The position numbers and the translations under genes were made by a program. 64,000 bases of DNA from Variovorax paradoxus. GTDB lineage: Bacteria; Pseudomonadota; Gammaproteobacteria; Burkholderiales; Burkholderiaceae_C. Shown piece after piece: positions 54,045 through 63,270 of this stretch. The DNA is taken from positions 62,001 through 126,000 of the forward strand of contig NZ_JAUSXL010000001.1 of NCBI RefSeq assembly GCF_030815975.1. The letters run 5' to 3'. The first letter of the stretch is position 1, and each line of letters begins with the position of its first letter. A model generated the notes under the pieces. It did no database searches, had not been told where the DNA came from, and saw only the letters and a program-made list of their open reading frames with translations.

Positions 54045-54059
54045 TGAAGCCAGGCTTCA
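54045..54059. promoter_or_regulatory. Palindrome between the hydroxylase operon and the HTH gene
   Basis: TGAAGCCAGGCTTCA, perfect 7-bp arms with one central base, in the 172-bp divergent gap, 53 bp before the HTH gene start. A wider pair AGCCAG (54048-54053) / CTGGCT (54065-54070) overlaps it. Probable operator; it may be bound by the adjacent HTH protein. Confidence 0.45.
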
Positions 54060-54111
54060 TAAAGCTGGCTCACCGGACGGACGCCGCCATGCGCCGGTGT
54101 AGCCTCGCGCC

Positions 54112-55332
54112 ATGGATTCCCTGATTGCAGCCTCCGCTCGCGCCCTGGCCGCCGGTGATGCGCTCGGCGCGCTCAAGCGGGTCGCGCTGCGCGAAGATCC
54201 GCCGGCGCTGGCCCTGCGCGGCATCGCGATGGCCCAGCTCGGCGAGCATCCGCGCGCCCGCGAATTGCTGCGGCGGGCCGCGCGCGGCTTCGGGGCTCAC
54301 GAGGAACTGGCGCGCGCGCGCTGTGTGGTGGCCGAAGCCGAGGTGGCCATGGCCATGCGCGATCTCGGCGGCTCGCCGCGCGCGCTGGCGGCGGCGGCGG
54401 CCACGCTCGATGCGCACGCCGACCGTGCCAATGCGCTGCAGGCGCGGCTCATCGCGGCGCGCCAGCTCCTGCTGCTCGGCCGGCTCGAGGCCGCCCGCGC
54501 CGCGCTGGCGCCGCTCGACGTGCACGACCTGCCGCCGGCGCTGGCGGCGGTGGCCGAACTGAGCGCCATGGAGCTGGCGCTGCGCTCGCTGCACATCGGC
54601 CCGGCGCGCGCAGCGCTGGCCCGCGCGCAGGAGGCGGCCGACCGCGCGCGCGTGCCGGCGCTCTCGGCCGAAGTGGCTGACGCGCGGGCCGCGCTCGATC
54701 GTCCCGCGGCACGGCGGCTCTTTGCGGGCGGCGAACAGGCGCTGCGGCTCGACGAAGTCGCGGCGCTGCGGGCCTCGAATGCGCTGGTGGTCGACGCCTG
54801 CCGCCGCGGCGTGGGCGCCGGCGACGCATGGCGGCCGCTGGCGCGCCGGCCGGTGCTGTTCGCGCTCGCTCGCGCGCTTGCCGAGGCCTGGCCCGGCGAC
54901 GTCGACCGCGAGGCGCTGATCGCCTACGCGTTCAACACCCGCCATCCCGACGAGACGCTGCGTGCGCGCCTGCGGGTCGAGATCGGCCGCCTGCGCGCGC
55001 TGGTCGCGATGCAGGCCGGCATCGAGGCCACGGCGCGCGGCTTTGCGCTCAGGCCGCGCGATGCACGCGAGGTGGTCTTGCTCGCGCCGCCCATCGACGG
55101 CGAGCAGGCCTCGCTGGTGGCGCTGCTGTCCGACGGGGCGGCGTGGTCGACCTCGGCGCTGGCCTTGGCGCTGGACGCGAGCCAGCGCACGGTGCAGCGC
55201 GCGCTGGCCGAGCTCGAGGCCGAGGGGCGGGTGCGCGCCATCGGCCGGGCGCGGGCGCAGCGCTGGCTCGCGCCGCCGCTTGCGGGATTCACGACGATCT
55301 TGTTACTCCCCGGCGCGCTGCCGATTGAATAG
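54112..55332 (+). CDS. Helix-turn-helix protein with TPR-like N-terminal region
   Basis: 406 residues, 18-20% Ala and strongly helical. Residues 1-200 have repeated paired helices like TPR/SEL1 modules. The last 70 residues hold a winged helix (WSTSALALALDASQRTVQRALAELEAEGRVRAIG). No AAA or receiver domain. It is divergent from the molybdenum hydroxylase and could control it, or the genes that follow on its own strand. Confidence 0.75.
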   Translation: MDSLIAASARALAAGDALGALKRVALREDPPALALRGIAMAQLGEHPRARELLRRAARGFGAHEELARARCVVAEAEVAMAMRDLGGSPRALAAAAATLDAHADRANALQARLIAARQLLLLGRLEAARAALAPLDVHDLPPALAAVAELSAMELALRSLHIGPARAALARAQEAADRARVPALSAEVADARAALDRPAARRLFAGGEQALRLDEVAALRASNALVVDACRRGVGAGDAWRPLARRPVLFALARALAEAWPGDVDREALIAYAFNTRHPDETLRARLRVEIGRLRALVAMQAGIEATARGFALRPRDAREVVLLAPPIDGEQASLVALLSDGAAWSTSALALALDASQRTVQRALAELEAEGRVRAIGRARAQRWLAPPLAGFTTILLLPGALPIE

Positions 55333-55382
55333 AGTTGTCTCCAAGGCGCCGATCCCGGAGCCCGCCACACCAGGAGCCAGCG

Positions 55383-56069
55383 ATGAACAGCACCACTGCA
55401 GCCAGCAAGCAAGACAAGCCTGAGACCGCGCCGCGCACGGCCGAGATCGTGCGCGAGTACGGCCCCTTCGCCGGCGCGACCAGCGTGGCCGGCGTGACCC
55501 ACGACGGCCAGCGCGTCTGGGCGGCCACGGGGGCGCAACTGGTCGCCTTCGATCCGGCGAGCGGCGAGACCACACGCACCCTCGACTGCACCTGCGACGC
55601 CGGCACCGCCTTCGACGGCACCTACCTCTATCAAATTGCCGAGGCGCGCATCGACAAGATCGATCCGGCCAGCGGCAAGGTGATGTCGTCGATCCCTGCG
55701 CCCGGCCATGGCCGCGACTCGGGGCTGACCTGGGCCGAAGGCAGCCTGTGGGTCGGCCAACACCGCGATCGCAAGATCCTCCAGATCGATCCGGTGAGCG
55801 GCGCGGTGTTGCGCACCATCGAGTCCAACCGCTTCGTCACCGGCGTGACCTGGGTCGACGGCGAGCTGTGGCACGCCACCTGGGAAAACGATGAAAGCGA
55901 GCTGCGCCGCGTCGATCCCGACAGCGGCGCCGTGCTCGAGCGGCTGGAAATGCCGCGCGGCGCCAACGTGAGCGGGCTCGAGTCCGACGGCGCCGACCTC
56001 TTCTATTGCGGTGGCGGCGGCAGCGGCAAGGTCCGCGCCGTGCGGCGCCCGCGAGCCGCACGGGCCTGA
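55383..56069 (+). CDS. Beta-propeller (YncE/NHL-like) protein
   Basis: 228 residues with four blade-like repeats: GVTHDGQRVWAATGAQLVAFDPASGE, YLYQIAEARIDKIDPASGK, GSLWVGQHRDRKILQIDPVSGA, GELWHATWENDESELRRVDPDSGA. It resembles Vgb/YncE or glutamine-cyclotransferase-like propellers. No signal peptide. AGGAG precedes the ATG. 50 bases after the HTH gene and 122 before DUF899. Confidence 0.8.
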   Translation: MNSTTAASKQDKPETAPRTAEIVREYGPFAGATSVAGVTHDGQRVWAATGAQLVAFDPASGETTRTLDCTCDAGTAFDGTYLYQIAEARIDKIDPASGKVMSSIPAPGHGRDSGLTWAEGSLWVGQHRDRKILQIDPVSGAVLRTIESNRFVTGVTWVDGELWHATWENDESELRRVDPDSGAVLERLEMPRGANVSGLESDGADLFYCGGGGSGKVRAVRRPRAARA

Positions 56070-56191
56070 GCGCCCACCGCGACAACCCCCTTTTCGGCTT
56101 TGCTGCCGAAGACGAGCGCGCCGGCCACCGGGCGGGTGGAGCCGCGCATGGAAGAAACCCACATCGGCTCACCGAGCCCAAGGAGAAACGC

Positions 56192-56989
56192 ATGAACACC
56201 GCCATCGCCGAAAAGAGCACTGTGACGAACCACCCCGTCGTGTCGAAGGACCAATGGCTGGCCCGCCGCAAGGCGCTGCTGGCACGCGAAAAGGAATTGA
56301 CGCACCTGCGCGACCAGATCGCCCGCGAGCGCCGCGCACTGCCATGGACCCGCGTCAAGAAGAGCTACGTCTTCGACACGCCCGAGGGCCCGCGCGCGCT
56401 GGCCGACCTGTTCGAAGGCCGCCGCCAGCTGCTGGTGCAGCACTTCATGCTCGGCCCCGATTGGGAGCAGGGCTGCCCGAGCTGCTCGTACATGTCCGAC
56501 CATCTCGGCGGAATGAAGGTGCACCTGGAGAACCGCGACGTCACGCTGCTGGTCGTCTCGCGCGCGCCGCTGGACCAGATCGAGCGCTTCCGCCGGCGCA
56601 TGGGCTGGCAGTTCAGGTGGGTGTCCGCGCACGGCAACGACTTCAACTACGACTTCAACGTGAGCTTCACGCCGCAGCAGTGGGCCGAGGGCCAGGGCGA
56701 GGTCTACTACAACTACAGCGCGCGGCCCTTCCCGGCGCAGGAGGCCCCCGGCATCAGCGTGTTCTACAAGGACGACGCGGGCGAGGTGTTCCACACCTAC
56801 TCGACCTACGAGCGCGGCGTGGAAGCGATGATGGGCACCTACAGCCTGCTCGACCTCACGCCCAAGGGCCGCGACGAGCCGAACCCGGTCTACGCGATGG
56901 ACTGGGTGCGCCACCACGACCGCTACGAACCGGCACCGGCCGCGAAGCCGGCGGCCGAGGCGGGTTCGTGCTGCCATGCGTCCGACTGA
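56192..56989 (+). CDS. DUF899 thioredoxin-like family protein
   Basis: 265 residues matching DUF899 throughout: VVSKDQWLARRKALLAREKELTHLRDQ, QHFMLGPDWEQGCPSCSYMSDHLGG with a CxxC on a thioredoxin-like fold, and ARPFPAQEAPGISVFYKD. A C-terminal GSCCHASD is extra. The activity of the family is not established; a redox role is suggested by the CxxC. AAGGAG precedes the start. Confidence 0.9.
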   Translation: MNTAIAEKSTVTNHPVVSKDQWLARRKALLAREKELTHLRDQIARERRALPWTRVKKSYVFDTPEGPRALADLFEGRRQLLVQHFMLGPDWEQGCPSCSYMSDHLGGMKVHLENRDVTLLVVSRAPLDQIERFRRRMGWQFRWVSAHGNDFNYDFNVSFTPQQWAEGQGEVYYNYSARPFPAQEAPGISVFYKDDAGEVFHTYSTYERGVEAMMGTYSLLDLTPKGRDEPNPVYAMDWVRHHDRYEPAPAAKPAAEAGSCCHASD

Positions 56990-57020
56990 ACGGCCGGCGC
57001 GCTGAATCGGCAGAAACATC

Positions 57021-57617
57021 ATGGCAAGCCTCTGGCCGTGGCTCGCGGTCGCAGGAGTCGGCGCCCTGCACGGGCTGAACCCCGCCAGCGGCTGGATGTG
57101 GGCTGCCGCCTGGGGCGTGCGTTCGCGCGACCGGATGCAGGCCTTGCGGGCCCTGGTACCGATCGCGCTCGGGCATGCCGCCTCGGTGGCGCTGGTGGCC
57201 GGCGCGGTGGCCTTCGGCCTGTCGCTGGACCGCACCGTGCTGCAGGTGCTGGCGGGCGTGCTGGTGCTCGTCTTCGCGGGGCTTCACCTGTGGGGCCGCA
57301 CGCCCGGCGCAGCACGTGCACCGGCCGGACATGCGGGGATGGCGCTCTGGTCCTTCATGGTGTCCACCGCGCACGGTGCTGGCCTGATGCTGGTGCCGGC
57401 GCTGATCCCGCTGTGCATGGGCGATGGGGCGGCGCCGGCGTTCAGCGCGTCGGACTCGCTGCTGCTGGCGCTCGCGGCGGTCGGCATTCATACCGCGGCC
57501 ATGCTCGCGGTCACCGGTGCGATCGCGGTGGCGGCCTGCCGCGGCTTCGATGCCGGCGGCCGCTGGCTTCGAAGACTCAGGCGCAAGCCATCAGCTGCAG
57601 CCGCGCATCGGCCGTGA
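57021..57617 (+). CDS. Integral membrane protein, UreH/NiCoT-like
   Basis: 198 residues with about six helices. HGLNPASGWMWAAAWG and IALGHAASVALVAGAV, with His residues in the membrane, recall the HxxxxD/H motifs of UreH, RcnA and NiCoT metal transporters, though the classical HAVDADH is absent. Identity is tentative. 31 bases after DUF899. Its last 41 bases overlap the end of the convergent sigma gene. Confidence 0.7.
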   Translation: MASLWPWLAVAGVGALHGLNPASGWMWAAAWGVRSRDRMQALRALVPIALGHAASVALVAGAVAFGLSLDRTVLQVLAGVLVLVFAGLHLWGRTPGAARAPAGHAGMALWSFMVSTAHGAGLMLVPALIPLCMGDGAAPAFSASDSLLLALAAVGIHTAAMLAVTGAIAVAACRGFDAGGRWLRRLRRKPSAAAAHRP

Positions 57618-58491
57618 CGTAGCGGATGTGGCGGTAATCGCGGATCAGGCTGATGCGGCCTTCGCGCCACTCGAGCCACATGAAGTAGCCGGGGTCCGGA
57701 TCGCCGCGCCGTTCGAACACCGCGATCACCTCGCGGCCCTCGAGCCATGCGGGCGCAAGCCACACGCCATCGATCTTTGCGTAGAGCGTGAAGAACATGC
57801 CGACGTCGGCGCGGCCGGCGCGCACCGGATGTGCCGACTGGACCAGCCTCACGTCGTCGGCCAGCAATGCGCGCAGGCCTTCCCAGTCGCGCTGGTTGAA
57901 GAGCGCGACATAGCTTGCGAGCGCGGCGGATGGCGGCGGCGGGGGTGCGGGCGGGCCGGGCTGCTGTGCGTTGATCTCCCGCAGGCGCGCACGCCCGCGC
58001 GCGAGGTGGCCCTTCACGGCGTCGACCGTGAGGTCGAGGACCGCGGCAATCTCCGCCAGCGATTCGCCGAGCACGTCCTTCAGGATCACCACACTGCGCT
58101 GGTGGATCGGGAGTTCCGCGAAGCGCGACACCGCGGTCTTGACAGCTTCCTGGCGCATCAGCATCTCCATCGGGTCGGGGTTGGCCGTGTCGGCCAGGTC
58201 GTTGGCGGCGGCTATCGGCTCGGCCATGCGGATCGTCCGGCCGCGCAGCAGGTCGAGCGCGCGGTTGTGGGCGATGCGGAACAGCCAGGGCCGAAGCGGC
58301 GTCGCCTCGTCCATGCCATGCACGGCCGCGAAGGCGCGCTCGAAGGTGTCCTGCACCACGTCCTCGCCCTCGATGACCGAGCCCATGAGGCGCGCGCAAT
58401 AGCGGTGCAGCTCGGGCCGCAGCGTCTCGGCGAGCGCCGCCAGCTGCGCCTGGTAGCCGCTTTGGTTCGGCCACGGCGCCTCCGCGCTCAC
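57577..58491 (-). CDS. ECF sigma factor with C-terminal SnoaL-like domain
   Basis: 304 residues. Sigma region 2 (RPELHRYCARLMGSVIEGEDVVQDTFERAFAAV) and region 4 (LPIHQRSVVILKDVLGESLAEIAAVLDLTVDAVKGHLARGRARL) are followed after a Pro-rich linker by a 115-residue NTF2/SnoaL-like domain (YVALFNQRDWEGLRALLADDVRLV). This is the ECF41-like layout, in which the extension replaces an anti-sigma factor. Start overlaps the SDR stop (ATGA); those groups often regulate an oxidoreductase neighbour. Confidence 0.88.
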   Translation of the reverse strand: MSAEAPWPNQSGYQAQLAALAETLRPELHRYCARLMGSVIEGEDVVQDTFERAFAAVHGMDEATPLRPWLFRIAHNRALDLLRGRTIRMAEPIAAANDLADTANPDPMEMLMRQEAVKTAVSRFAELPIHQRSVVILKDVLGESLAEIAAVLDLTVDAVKGHLARGRARLREINAQQPGPPAPPPPPSAALASYVALFNQRDWEGLRALLADDVRLVQSAHPVRAGRADVGMFFTLYAKIDGVWLAPAWLEGREVIAVFERRGDPDPGYFMWLEWREGRISLIRDYRHIRYVTADARLQLMACA

Positions 58492-59246
58492 GCGGCCGCC
58501 TCCTCGAGCACCGTGATGCCCGAGTCGCCGCCAAAGCCGAAGGCGAAGCCCTTGGCGTAGGAGGGGTCGTCCAGCATCGAAACCACCTTGTCGCCGAAGG
58601 CGCGCGGCGGCATCGGCGTGCCGAAGCGCGCGAGGAACTCGCCGGGCGCAACGCCCATGGCGTGAGCATAGGCGGCAGCCCCCGCGTCGCCCACGCCGGT
58701 GCCGCCGATCATCTGCATCGGCACGATCGCCTGGAAGCGGATGCCGAGCTTCTGCTGTTCCGAAATGCCGTTGGCGTACCTGGCCATGAACCAGAGCATG
58801 CGCTTGGCGCCGGCATAGCTGCCCGAGAGCGGCGAGCCGTTGCGCGCCGCGCCGCTGGCCCCCACCAGCACGCGGCTACCGGGCGCGAGCGGCAGCTTGA
58901 GCGCTGCCTGCAGCCAGTAGAGCCCGGCCTTGACGTCGGTCTCCCAGGGCGCGCTGAAGTCGGCCCAGCTCAGCTGGTCCAGCCGGCCCATGCGCGGCGG
59001 CGTGCCCGCGTTCAGCGCCACGATGTCGGGGCGGACCTCGGCCAGGATGCGGTGGGCCGCGGCCTCGTCCGTCACGTCGGCGGAGACGGTGGCCACGCCC
59101 AGCCGGGCGCGCACGGCCTCGAGCGCGCCGGCGTCGCGGGCGACCACCGTCACCCTGGCGCCCTGCGCGACCAAGGCCTCGACCAGCCCCAGGCCCAGGC
59201 CGCGGCTTCCGCCGGTGACGACGATGTTCTTGTCCTTGATGCTCAT
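58488..59246 (-). CDS. Short-chain dehydrogenase/reductase
   Basis: 252 residues: cofactor motif TGGSRGLG, Arg in VVARDAGA, NAG in ALNAGTPP, catalytic SYAGAK with upstream Ser in GASGAARNG. GGAG eight bases before the ATG. Cotranscribed and overlapping with the ECF41-like sigma gene; SDR or carboxymuconolactone-decarboxylase partners are common for that group. Substrate unknown. Confidence 0.88.
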   Translation of the reverse strand: MSIKDKNIVVTGGSRGLGLGLVEALVAQGARVTVVARDAGALEAVRARLGVATVSADVTDEAAAHRILAEVRPDIVALNAGTPPRMGRLDQLSWADFSAPWETDVKAGLYWLQAALKLPLAPGSRVLVGASGAARNGSPLSGSYAGAKRMLWFMARYANGISEQQKLGIRFQAIVPMQMIGGTGVGDAGAAAYAHAMGVAPGEFLARFGTPMPPRAFGDKVVSMLDDPSYAKGFAFGFGGDSGITVLEEAAA

Positions 59247-59305
59247 GATCTGGCTCCGTGATGTGGTGTGGATGGAACCAGGACGATCCAGGCCTGCAAA
59301 AGGAG

Positions 59306-60550
59306 TCAGCCCACCGGCTGCAGCCGCGACTCCCTGCCGGCGGTAGCGGTCCGCGGGAACGTGAGCGCGACGGCCACGGCGCCGAGCCCCACGGCCATCG
59401 AGCCGATGTACATCCAGGCGTAGCTGCCGTAGCGGTCGAACAACCAGCCGCCGAGCACCGGGCCGAGCGCCATGCCCAGGCTGGACAGCATCGACGCCGC
59501 GCCCAGCACCGTGCCGAGGATGCGGGGGCCGAAATAGTCCCGGGCCAGCACCGCATAGAGCGGCATCACGCCGCCATAGGCGAGGCCGAACACGATCGCC
59601 ACGGCATAGAAGCCGCCGAGCCGGTTCACCAGCAGGTAGCTCGCGGCGGCAAAGGCCTGGATCAGCAGGCCCGCGACGAGCACCCGCTTGGCGCCCAGCC
59701 GGTCCGCCAGCACGCCGAAGAGCAGGCGCCCGCCCAGCCCGGCGGCGCCTTCCATGCTGTAGATGGTGACGGCCGCGAAGGTCGGCAGGCCGCAGCCGAT
59801 GGCATAGCTCACCGTGTGGAAGATAGGCCCCGAGTGGGCCGCGCAACAGGCAAAGAACGTGATGCCGAGCACCAGGAAGGCACGCGAGCGCAGCGCCTGC
59901 CCGACCTTCATCTCCGGTGCCGGGACTGCACCTCCCGCAGCGCCTGTATGGGCTGCGCGCGGCGCCGCGCGAATGAGCCAGACCGCGGGCAGCAGCACGA
60001 TCCACGCGCCGATGCCGATGATCAACTGGGCGGTGCGCCAGTCGTGGTGCGTGACCAGCCATGCGGCCAGCGGCGAGATGGTCATGGGCGCCACGCCCAT
60101 GCCCGCCGACACCAATGAGACGGCCAGGCTGCGGTGCCTGTCGAACCACGACGCGGCGGTGGCGATCACCGGCGCGAAGAAGCTGCCGGCGGCAATGCCC
60201 ATCATCACGCCGTAGAAGAGCTGGAACTCGAGCAAGGTCGACGCGCGGCTGGCCAGCACCGTCGAGAGTCCGAGCAGCACCGTACCCGCCAGCACCACCA
60301 TGCGCGGGCCGTAGCGGTCGCTCAGGGCGCCCCAGCCGAAGCCGGCCACGCCCATGCTCAGGAAGGCCAGCGTCATGGCGCTGGAAATGCCCGCGCGCGA
60401 CCAGCCGGTGGCCGCGCTCATGGGCTCCAGGAACACGGCCAGCGAAAACAGCACGCCGATGGCCACGCAGGTCATCAGCGCGCCGGCGGCCACGAGGGGC
60501 CAGTTCGAATCGAGCGCGTCGGCCGGACGCGCGGAGGCAGGGATGTTCAT
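59306..60550 (-). CDS. MFS transporter
   Basis: 414 residues with twelve hydrophobic helices in two halves. Signature loops GWGALSDRYGPRMV between helices 2 and 3 and GRLLFGVLADRLGAKRV in the second half; resembles the oxalate/formate or monocarboxylate-type branch. First gene of the MFS-SDR-sigma series, 59 bases before the SDR. A palindrome lies 28 bp upstream of its start. Confidence 0.9.
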   Translation of the reverse strand: MNIPASARPADALDSNWPLVAAGALMTCVAIGVLFSLAVFLEPMSAATGWSRAGISSAMTLAFLSMGVAGFGWGALSDRYGPRMVVLAGTVLLGLSTVLASRASTLLEFQLFYGVMMGIAAGSFFAPVIATAASWFDRHRSLAVSLVSAGMGVAPMTISPLAAWLVTHHDWRTAQLIIGIGAWIVLLPAVWLIRAAPRAAHTGAAGGAVPAPEMKVGQALRSRAFLVLGITFFACCAAHSGPIFHTVSYAIGCGLPTFAAVTIYSMEGAAGLGGRLLFGVLADRLGAKRVLVAGLLIQAFAAASYLLVNRLGGFYAVAIVFGLAYGGVMPLYAVLARDYFGPRILGTVLGAASMLSSLGMALGPVLGGWLFDRYGSYAWMYIGSMAVGLGAVAVALTFPRTATAGRESRLQPVG

Positions 60551-60577
60551 TGTCTTGTTCCAGTGGAAGGTCGAAAA

Positions 60578-60599
60578 TAGTGAACTGATTGGTTGACTA
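60578..60599. promoter_or_regulatory. Palindromic operator candidate before the MFS gene
   Basis: Arms TAGTGAAC and GTTGACTA (7 of 8 complementary) around TGATTG. An AT-rich island 28 bp upstream of the MFS start codon, overlapping where its promoter must be. Size and form fit a TetR- or MarR-type operator; no such regulator gene is adjacent. Confidence 0.45.
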
Positions 60600-60791
60600 T
60601 AAGGGAATTCGTCTCTTCGGAGGGCGCTTTTCCGCGCCGAGGTCCAACCAGGACGTTCAAGACTTCGCAAAGGAGCCAGACCTGCGTCAGGCCGCACGGC
60701 GGGCACGGCGCACTTCGATGCCGCTGCGGGGGCGGCTACTGCGCCGCGCCCGATTCAACAGGGCGGAAGCCCGCGGGGCCGGGAGTCAGGG

Positions 60792-61277
60792 TCAGCGAAT
60801 GCCCAGCGCGTGATCGAGCGACAGGCGCCCGGCGCCGCGGCCTGCCAGGTACAGCAGCAGCGCCGCCCACGAAAGGTGCGTCGGCCATGCGTCCGGGTAG
60901 ACGAAGACCTGGATCACCAGCGTCATGCCCAGCAAGGCCAGCGCCGACAGGCGCGTGAACAGGCCCAGCACCAGCAGCAACGGGAACAGATGCTCCGAGT
61001 AGGCCGCCAGGTGCGCGGCGATCTCGGGCGGCACGAACGGCAATTTGTATTCGGTGCGGAACAGCTCGTAGGCGCTGTCGGTCAGGGTGAGAAAGCCTTC
61101 GACCTTGGTGCGGCCCGAATAGAAGAAGACGGCCGCCACGGCCACGCGCGTGGCCAGTGCCAGCGCGTCGTGGGCCACGAGGCGCGTGAGCCGTTCGGCC
61201 ACCGCGTTCCAGTGTGCGCGAAGACCGCGATGGCTGCTGCCTTCGATCGATGCGGAAGCCTGAGGGGCGGTGCTCAT
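60792..61277 (-). CDS. bufD: DoxX-family membrane protein of the bufferin operon
   Basis: 161 residues: 40 polar N-terminal residues, then four helices of the DoxX family ([43 protein letters not shown]). In bufferin operons a DoxX protein accompanies the precursor and its maturases; its exact role is not settled. Start overlaps the bufC stop (ATGA). Last gene of the operon. Confidence 0.85.
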   Translation of the reverse strand: MSTAPQASASIEGSSHRGLRAHWNAVAERLTRLVAHDALALATRVAVAAVFFYSGRTKVEGFLTLTDSAYELFRTEYKLPFVPPEIAAHLAAYSEHLFPLLLVLGLFTRLSALALLGMTLVIQVFVYPDAWPTHLSWAALLLYLAGRGAGRLSLDHALGIR

Positions 61278-62062
61278 GGTGCTCGTTCGTCGGATGCAGG
61301 CGATGCGGAAGTGCCGGCGAATGCGCCGGCGCGCAGCAGGGCCGCGAACATGGCCGAGATGTCCGCCGCCGGGTCGGCAGCCAGCGCGCGCTCTGCCGCC
61401 TCGGCAAGCATCGCTCCGCTGGCGCAGGCATCGAGAAAGGCGCAGCCGGCGCGGGTGATCTCGTGCCAGCTCACCGTGTCGCCGGGCCGCGTCAGCAATG
61501 CGCCTTCGCCTTGCCAGGGCAGATCGTCGCCAGCGGCGCCCTGCCGGCGATGGCGCTCCCAGATGCTGTAGACCGGTTGCTGGTCGAACCAGGCCCAGCG
61601 GGCCGCCGGATGCGGTGCGAGGGCCAGGGCCGCCATCTGTTGCGGCGTGCGGCGGGCGATCCATGCCGCGTCGGCGGCCGGTGCGTCGGGTGCGGCATGG
61701 GCTTCGCGCCAGAGCGTGTCGAGTTGCGCCACGCCGGGCAGGTAGACGAGCTCCGCGGCCGGCTCGAAGCCGCGCAGGAAACCGGGGAAGCCGCCGCCGT
61801 AGTGCAGCAGGCGCCCGTCGCCCGGCGGATCGGACGCCACGTAGAGTGCGGCGGCGGCGCGAAACCATTCCTCGCCCACCAGTTGCGCAACGGTCGGGAA
61901 GTTGGCCTGCAGCGCATCGATGCAGGCCTTCATCACGGTGTTGCGGTACACGGCGAATGCGGGCTGCACGGCGAGCGCCCGCACCATCGGGTGCGCGGCT
62001 TCCGGCGCAGCGAACAGAGCCTGCGCAAAGGCTTGCCGAAACTGATCGAGCGGCGCGTTCAT
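61274..62062 (-). CDS. bufC: BufC-type RiPP maturation partner (DUF2063 family)
   Basis: 262 residues. The N-terminal DUF2063 domain ([51 protein letters not shown]) is related to MbnC of the methanobactin pathway; the C-terminal part ([26 protein letters not shown]) is the usual helical end. It binds the precursor and the DUF692 enzyme to form the active modification complex, by analogy with MbnBC. Overlaps both neighbours by four bases. Confidence 0.88.
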   Translation of the reverse strand: MNAPLDQFRQAFAQALFAAPEAAHPMVRALAVQPAFAVYRNTVMKACIDALQANFPTVAQLVGEEWFRAAAALYVASDPPGDGRLLHYGGGFPGFLRGFEPAAELVYLPGVAQLDTLWREAHAAPDAPAADAAWIARRTPQQMAALALAPHPAARWAWFDQQPVYSIWERHRRQGAAGDDLPWQGEGALLTRPGDTVSWHEITRAGCAFLDACASGAMLAEAAERALAADPAADISAMFAALLRAGAFAGTSASPASDERAP

Positions 62063-62901
62063 GCCATGGCCTCCTGCGCCGCGCGCTGCAATTCGGCTGC
62101 GGCCTGTTCCTGCTCGGCCATGAGTTCCTCGAAGGCCGGCACGATGCCGTCGCGCTCGATCAGCGTGGGCCGGGCGCCGGCGCGATCGACGAAGCGCCGA
62201 TACAGCTGCCAGACCTCCGGTGCGATGGGCGCATCGTGCGAATCGATCAGCAGGGCATCGCCAAGCGTGGGGTCGGCGCTGTGGCCCGCGAGATGGATCT
62301 CGCCGACCAGCGCCTGCGGAAACCGGTCGATCCATTCCGCGGCCGAGAAACCCAGGTTGCGTGCGGACACGTACACGTTGTTGATGTCGAGCAGCAGCCT
62401 GCAGCCAGTGCGCCGCGACAGCTCGGCAAGAAAATCGATCTCGTCCCATTCATGCCCGTCGATGCGCAGGTAGTGGGACGGGTTCTCGATGGCGATCACC
62501 GTGCCCAGCGCGTCCTGCGTGCGCGCGATGTTGGCGGCGATGCGGTGCAGCGCGGCGGTGCTGCGCGGGAAAGGCAGCAGGTCCGGAAAGTACTGGCCGT
62601 TCCATGCGGACCACGCCAGGTGCTCCGAGATCAGCGCGGGCTGGATGCGCCGGGCAAGCGCCGCCAGCCGCTGAAGATGCGCCGCATCGGGTTCAGCGTC
62701 GCCTGCGAGCGAGAGCGAGACGCCATGCAGCGACACCGGATGGCGCGCGCGGATCGCATCGAGCCATCCGAGGCGCGGGCCGCCCGCCACCATGTAGTTC
62801 TCGGGGTGCACCTCGAACCAGAGGCCCTCGGCACGCGCACCGAGCGCGGCCTCGTAGTGCTCCGGCTTGAGGCCGAGGCCGGCCGCGAGGATGTCGGACA
62901 T
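62059..62901 (-). CDS. bufB: BufB-type multinuclear iron oxidase (DUF692/MbnB family)
   Basis: 280 residues of the DUF692 TIM barrel. Metal-ligand stretches known from the family are visible: [66 protein letters not shown] and DSHDAPI. Such enzymes oxidise precursor cysteines to heterocycle/thioamide-type groups. 19 bases after bufA1; overlaps bufC by ATGA. Confidence 0.92.
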   Translation of the reverse strand: MSDILAAGLGLKPEHYEAALGARAEGLWFEVHPENYMVAGGPRLGWLDAIRARHPVSLHGVSLSLAGDAEPDAAHLQRLAALARRIQPALISEHLAWSAWNGQYFPDLLPFPRSTAALHRIAANIARTQDALGTVIAIENPSHYLRIDGHEWDEIDFLAELSRRTGCRLLLDINNVYVSARNLGFSAAEWIDRFPQALVGEIHLAGHSADPTLGDALLIDSHDAPIAPEVWQLYRRFVDRAGARPTLIERDGIVPAFEELMAEQEQAAAELQRAAQEAMA

Positions 62902-62920
62902 GGCGTGCGCAGTGCCGCGA

Positions 62921-63208
62921 TCAGGACTTGATCGGCGCCAGCGAACCCATGCCCTTGGGCGTCTTGATGGTCGTGCAGGTGCCGGCCGGAACGTTCTTCC
63001 ATGCGCTGCCCTGGTAGTCGACCTTGGAGGTGCCCGCGCAGGTGGTGCCGGGGCCGGCGGCGCAGTCGTTCTTGCCGGCCATCGAGACGCCGTAGCACTT
63101 TTCCATGGCGCCCATCTTGTCGGCCATCGGTTTGTCTTGCGCCATGGCGGAGCCGGCGGCAAGGGCACCCAGTGCAAGAGCGGTGATCGCGAAAGAACGG
63201 TTGATCAT
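62921..63208 (-). CDS. bufA1: Bufferin precursor BufA1 (DUF2282), copper-binding RiPP
   Basis: 95 residues. Signal peptide residues 1-23 (MINRSF... AMA-QD), then a core with four cysteines at 38, 49, 57 and 78 in the family order (EKCYG, NDC, TTCAG, GTCT) followed by KTPKGMGSL. In characterised bufferins these cysteines are modified by BufBC and the exported product binds copper. GGAG eight bases before the ATG at 63208. First gene of bufA1BC-doxX. Confidence 0.92.
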   Translation of the reverse strand: MINRSFAITALALGALAAGSAMAQDKPMADKMGAMEKCYGVSMAGKNDCAAGPGTTCAGTSKVDYQGSAWKNVPAGTCTTIKTPKGMGSLAPIKS

Positions 63209-63270
63209 GGATGAACTCCAAAAAGTGATTGAGGGTTGCAACCGCGCCCCCAGTGCGCAGTCACTTGCTA

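Noticed and set aside
60589..60813. Plus-strand frame of 74 codons from a TTG upstream of the bufferin operon's end
   Set aside because: Arg-rich low-information sequence, start lies inside the MFS operator region, no ribosome site.
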